Below, in pieces: positions 4,668 through 7,229 of a DNA stretch of 7,229 nt. The notes under the pieces are model-generated. The model searched no databases and was not told the DNA's origin. It worked only from the letters and a program-made list of their open reading frames with translations. A program made the translations under genes and the position numbers. Origin of the DNA: Croceibacterium_A sp966112795 (lineage in GTDB: Bacteria > Pseudomonadota > Alphaproteobacteria > Sphingomonadales > Sphingomonadaceae); contig CBHWED010000173.1 in assembly GCA_966112795.1 (NCBI GenBank), positions 1 through 7,229 of the forward strand, read 5' to 3'. Each line of letters starts with the position of its first letter. The first letter of the stretch is position 1.

Positions 4668-7229
4668 ATGGCGAATATCACTGGCACTCCGGGGAACGAT
4701 GTCCTGAACGGGACGCCCGATCCGGATACGATCAACGGCTTCGGTGGAAACGACACTCTCGACGGCGCCGCGGGTGACGACGTCCTGTTCGGCGACGGTG
4801 ACAACGACACGCTCATCGGCGGGGCGGACAACGACCAGCTCAACGGCGGCGACGGCGACGATTCGCTCGATGGCGGGACCGGCGCGGACCAGCTCCTCGG
4901 GGGGATCGGCAGCGACAACCTGTATGCCTACGGCGGCGACACGGCCGACGGCGGCGACGGAAACGACGTGCTCGTGGTCCGCGACGGGCTCGGCCTGATC
5001 TACGACGGCGGCGCCCAGACCGACAACCTGACGCTCGATTTCGCGCTTGCGGCGAGCGGAGTGGCGGCCAACCTCAACCTGCTGTGGATCGGCAACACCG
5101 GATCGATCGGCAGCGCGACGGTGTCGAACTTCGAGGGGATCAGCGGGCCGATCACCGGGAGCGGCTTCGCCGACACCATCGTCGTCGGCCAGTTCTATCT
5201 CGGCAACGTGACGATGAACCTCGGCGCCGACGCCGATGCGGGCACCGGCGGCGCGGGACACGACAGCCTGTCGGGCGAGGCCGGCAACGACACGCTCACC
5301 GGACTTGACGGCAACGACACGCTGGTCGGCGGTCTCGGCAACGACACGCTCTACGGCGGCAGCGGCAACGACGACTTGTCCGACAGCGACGGCATCGTCG
5401 TCCTCAACGGTGACGGCGGCGACGACGTGGTCACGCTTGGCGGCCTGATGAACGGCTCGGCCGACGGCGGCAGCGGGACCGACACCCTACACATCGATCT
5501 CGCGACGGCCGCGTCGGGCGCCGCGATATCGCTCAACGCGTCGGGCGGGATCGTCAGCGGATCGGTGGGCGGCGTCGGCGTCGCCGGCTTCGAGAACCTG
5601 TCCAGCCATATCCACCAGGCCACCGAGCACAACGACACGGTCATGATCGGCGCGGGCGTGGCCACCGCGGTGACCATGCGGCTGCTCGGGGGTAACGACA
5701 CTTATAGCGGCGGTTCGGGCAACGACTGGGTCTATGGCGGATCCGGCGACGACGCGCTCGGCGGCGGGGCCGGCACCAACACGCTGATCGGCGAAACCGG
5801 CAACGACACCTACACGGTCGAGAACCTCACGACCACGCTGGTCGAGGCGGCCGGCGGGGGCACCGATACGGTCCTCGCGTCGATCAGCTGGTCGCTCGTC
5901 GACGAATTCGAGAACCTGACCCTGACCGGCACCGCCGACATCAACGGCCTCGGCACGATCGGGGCGAACGTCATCACCGGCAACAGCGGCGCGAACCGGA
6001 TCGAGGCCGGCAACGGCAACGACACGCTCTCGGGCGGCAACGGCAACGACACGCTTTACGGGATGGACGGCAACGACACCGTCAACGGCGACGGCGGCAA
6101 CGACACGATCGACGACGGCGCCGGCACCAACACGCTCAACGGCGGCATCGGCGACGACCAGATCCATTTCAGCGGCGATGCCGTCAACACGGCCGACGGC
6201 GGGATCGGCACCGATCTGCTCTATATCGAGAGGTTCAACCGTACGACGGGCTTCGCGATCGACCTGACGGCGATGTGGACCGGCGGCAGCGGCAGCGTCA
6301 ACGGGGGCACCGCCAAGGGGTTCGAGGCGGTGGTCGGCATCGACGGTACCCAATGGGCCGACATCATCAACCTCGGCGCGGGCAGCGTGGTCGATGCCGC
6401 GGTCAACGACGGCGGCGCCGGAGACGACGTGCTGACCGGAACCGACGGTTCGGTCTATCTCGACGGCGGCGAGGGCAACGACACGATCGTCGGCGGCGCC
6501 GGGTTGAACGACCTGCGCGGCAGCGCGGGCAACGATGCGATCACCATCCGCACCGGCTCGACCGGTACCGTCGACGGCGGCACCGGCACCGATAGCCTCC
6601 GCGTCGCGGCCACCGGGGCGGCGCTCAATGCCGATCTCACGCTGCTGTGGAGCGGCGGCACCGGCACGGTGAACGGCGTGGCGGTGACCGGGATCGAGCA
6701 AGTGCAGTTCGACCCGATGGAGGAGTTCGGCGTCAGCGGGGCCGACATGATCGTGATCGGCGCCGGCTACACCGGCAGCGTCAACCTGTACCTCGGCCGC
6801 GGGGCGGACAACGCCAGCGGCGGTTCGGGCAACGACATCATCAACGGCGGCTACGACGACGACACGCTGCGCGGTGGCGCGGGCAACGATGCCATCGGCG
6901 GCTCGTATGGCTCCGACACGGTCTATGGCGAGGCCGGCGACGACAGCCTCGGCGGCGACACGCTCGATGTCGAGGGGACCTGGGGCAGCGACCACCTCTA
7001 CGGCGGCGACGGCGACGACACGATCGACGCCGGCGCCTACCAGGACTGGCTCTACGGCGAGGCCGGCAACGACATCCTGCGCGGCGACTCGCTGCCGCTC
7101 GACCCGGCCGACCACGGCAACGACTTGCTCGACGGCGGTGCGGGCATCGACCAGCTGTTCGGCTATGGCGGCAACGACGTCCTCAACGGCGGCACGGGCG
7201 CGGACACGATGACGGGCGGGGTGGGCGAC
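4668..7229 (+). CDS. Giant RTX (hemolysin-type calcium-binding repeat) protein, C-terminus off the right edge
   Basis: The frame is open from ATG 4668 to the last base, 854 residues with no stop. An in-frame TGA at 4647 lies upstream, and AGGGGGG at 4655-4661 serves as ribosome binding site. The protein has no N-terminal signal peptide; it starts MANITGTPGNDVLNGTPD and goes straight into GGxGxDxLx nonapeptides (about residues 8-100, 195-241, 341-382, 447-500, 580-627, 717-854). These bind Ca2+ and fold into parallel beta-rolls. Family members are secreted unfolded by type I (ABC/MFP/OMP) systems through a C-terminal signal and fold outside the cell in millimolar calcium. Spacer modules of about 75-90 residues separate the blocks and resemble each other. 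No enzymatic domain is visible so far, so it could be an adhesin, a surface protein or the front of a larger enzyme. The extremely low complexity also produces long open frames in other phases, which are not genes. Confidence 0.93.
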   Translation, partial: MANITGTPGNDVLNGTPDPDTINGFGGNDTLDGAAGDDVLFGDGDNDTLIGGADNDQLNGGDGDDSLDGGTGADQLLGGIGSDNLYAYGGDTADGGDGNDVLVVRDGLGLIYDGGAQTDNLTLDFALAASGVAANLNLLWIGNTGSIGSATVSNFEGISGPITGSGFADTIVVGQFYLGNVTMNLGADADAGTGGAGHDSLSGEAGNDTLTGLDGNDTLVGGLGNDTLYGGSGNDDLSDSDGIVVLNGDGGDDVVTLGGLMNGSADGGSGTDTLHIDLATAASGAAISLNASGGIVSGSVGGVGVAGFENLSSHIHQATEHNDTVMIGAGVATAVTMRLLGGNDTYSGGSGNDWVYGGSGDDALGGGAGTNTLIGETGNDTYTVENLTTTLVEAAGGGTDTVLASISWSLVDEFENLTLTGTADINGLGTIGANVITGNSGANRIEAGNGNDTLSGGNGNDTLYGMDGNDTVNGDGGNDTIDDGAGTNTLNGGIGDDQIHFSGDAVNTADGGIGTDLLYIERFNRTTGFAIDLTAMWTGGSGSVNGGTAKGFEAVVGIDGTQWADIINLGAGSVVDAAVNDGGAGDDVLTGTDGSVYLDGGEGNDTIVGGAGLNDLRGSAGNDAITIRTGSTGTVDGGTGTDSLRVAATGAALNADLTLLWSGGTGTVNGVAVTGIEQVQFDPMEEFGVSGADMIVIGAGYTGSVNLYLGRGADNASGGSGNDIINGGYDDDTLRGGAGNDAIGGSYGSDTVYGEAGDDSLGGDTLDVEGTWGSDHLYGGDGDDTIDAGAYQDWLYGEAGNDILRGDSLPLDPADHGNDLLDGGAGIDQLFGYGGNDVLNGGTGADTMTGGVGD
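4689..4982 (+). repeat. First RTX nonapeptide block
   Basis: Residues about 8-105 of the RTX protein hold roughly eight tandem units such as GFGGNDTLD, GGADNDQLN, GGDGDDSLD and GGTGADQLL. Asp and Asn at positions 4 and 6 of the turn provide calcium ligands in this family. Tandem units at DNA level share GGCGGC and AACGAC elements. Confidence 0.85.
5001..5237 (+). repeat. RTX spacer module, copy A
   Basis: Residues about 112-190. Landmarks in order: DGGAQTDNLTLDF, AANLNLLWIGNTG, VSNFEGISG, ADTIVVG, VTMNLGADADAG. The same order of landmarks recurs in the three other copies. Confidence 0.65.
5250..5390 (+). repeat. Second RTX nonapeptide block
   Basis: Residues about 195-241, with GEAGNDTLT, GLDGNDTLV, GGLGNDTLY and GGSGNDDLS in tandem. 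This is the cleanest set of consensus units in the protein. Confidence 0.85.
5460..5711 (+). repeat. RTX spacer module, copy B
   Basis: Residues about 265-348. Landmarks: ADGGSGTDTLHIDL, AAISLNASGG, VAGFENLSS, NDTVMIGAG, VTMRLLGGNDTYSGG. It is the most diverged copy in the middle: the Trp-Gly-Gly position reads NASGG. Confidence 0.6.
5799..6017 (+). repeat. RTX-linked VENLTLTG-type module
   Basis: Residues about 378-450: GNDTYTVENLTTTLVEAAGG, then GTDTVLASISWSL, FENLTLTGTADINGLG, ANVITGNSGANRIEAGNGND. This arrangement is a widely seen partner of RTX repeats in proteobacterial calcium-binding proteins. It differs from the four spacer copies in this protein. Confidence 0.75.
6006..6158 (+). 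repeat. Third RTX nonapeptide block
   Basis: Residues about 447-497, with GNGNDTLSG, GNGNDTLYG, MDGNDTVNG and DGGNDTIDD units. The nucleotide motif GGCAACGACAC recurs almost exactly, a sign of recent repeat expansion or strong codon constraint. Confidence 0.8.
6192..6422 (+). repeat. RTX spacer module, copy C
   Basis: Residues about 509-585. Landmarks: ADGGIGTDLLYIE, FAIDLTAMWTGGSGSVNGG, GFEAVVG, ADIINLGAGSVVDAAV. Confidence 0.65.
6570..6833 (+). repeat. RTX spacer module, copy D
   Basis: Residues about 635-722. Landmarks: VDGGTGTDSLRV, NADLTLLWSGGTGTVNG, VTGIEQVQF, ADMIVIGAG, VNLYLGRGADNASGGSGND. It is closest to copies A and C around the LLW/SGGTG segment, and has an insertion (DPMEEFGVSG) before ADMIV. 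Confidence 0.65.
6816..7229 (+). repeat. C-terminal RTX block, continuing past the edge
   Basis: Residues about 717-854. Units are less regular than in the earlier blocks and carry inserts between them (SLGGDTLDVEGTWGSDHLYG and RGDSLPLDPADHGNDLLDGG). The last visible units, GGAGIDQLF, GYGGNDVLN and GGTGADTMT, show the array is not finished at the window end. Confidence 0.8.

Noticed and set aside
5487..7115. Minus-strand open frame of 542 codons made of VVAVAAVERV-like repeats
   Set aside because: It is the antisense image of the RTX repeats; its periodicity comes entirely from the plus-strand coding repeat.
4689..7229. Short periodic repeats in the right third as a CRISPR array or intergenic satellite
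   Set aside because: The repeats keep a single open reading frame encoding calcium-binding nonapeptides and have no constant-length unique spacers.

Overview
The window is GC-rich DNA (GC-ending codons throughout, strong GGAGG-type ribosome binding sites, genes overlapping by a few bases). Together with the RTX calcium-binding protein style, this suggests an alphaproteobacterium, perhaps of the Sphingomonadales. That placement is inference; no rRNA or taxonomic marker gene is present.

The left and centre look like a small biosynthetic locus for a ribosomally made, post-translationally modified peptide (RiPP). On the minus strand, reading from about 1912 down to 1, there is a 64-residue precursor-like peptide ending in GVCVGACVCVG. 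It is followed by a 117-nt gap holding a GC hairpin and a T7 tract, then a radical SAM/SPASM peptide-maturase-type enzyme with an apparent fused RRE-like N-terminal domain. The last minus-strand gene is of unknown function, starts inside the stop codon of the radical SAM gene (TGATG), and runs off the left edge. Divergently, from 2099 rightward, lie a six-ligand ferritin-like diiron protein of probable oxygenase type and, overlapping it by 4 nt (GTGA), a 481-residue protein of unknown function. The latter carries a segment that looks like a zincin active site with its HExxH motif decayed to GGAWH. The two transcription units share a 186-bp intergenic region with an imperfect 18-bp palindrome.

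The right third (4668 to the edge) is one open reading frame for a very large RTX (hemolysin-type calcium-binding repeat) protein. Its 854 visible residues alternate blocks of GGxGxDxLx nonapeptides with at least four diverged copies of a roughly 75-90 residue spacer module. Its C-terminus, where a type I secretion signal would be, lies outside the window.

Working model (inference): the radical SAM enzyme recognises the precursor leader through its N-terminal domain and modifies the Cys/Val/Gly core. The diiron protein may add an oxidative step, and the 481-residue protein may act as an accessory or peptide-binding protein. The RTX gene is on the same strand as the diiron pair, but nothing in the sequence ties it functionally to the peptide locus.
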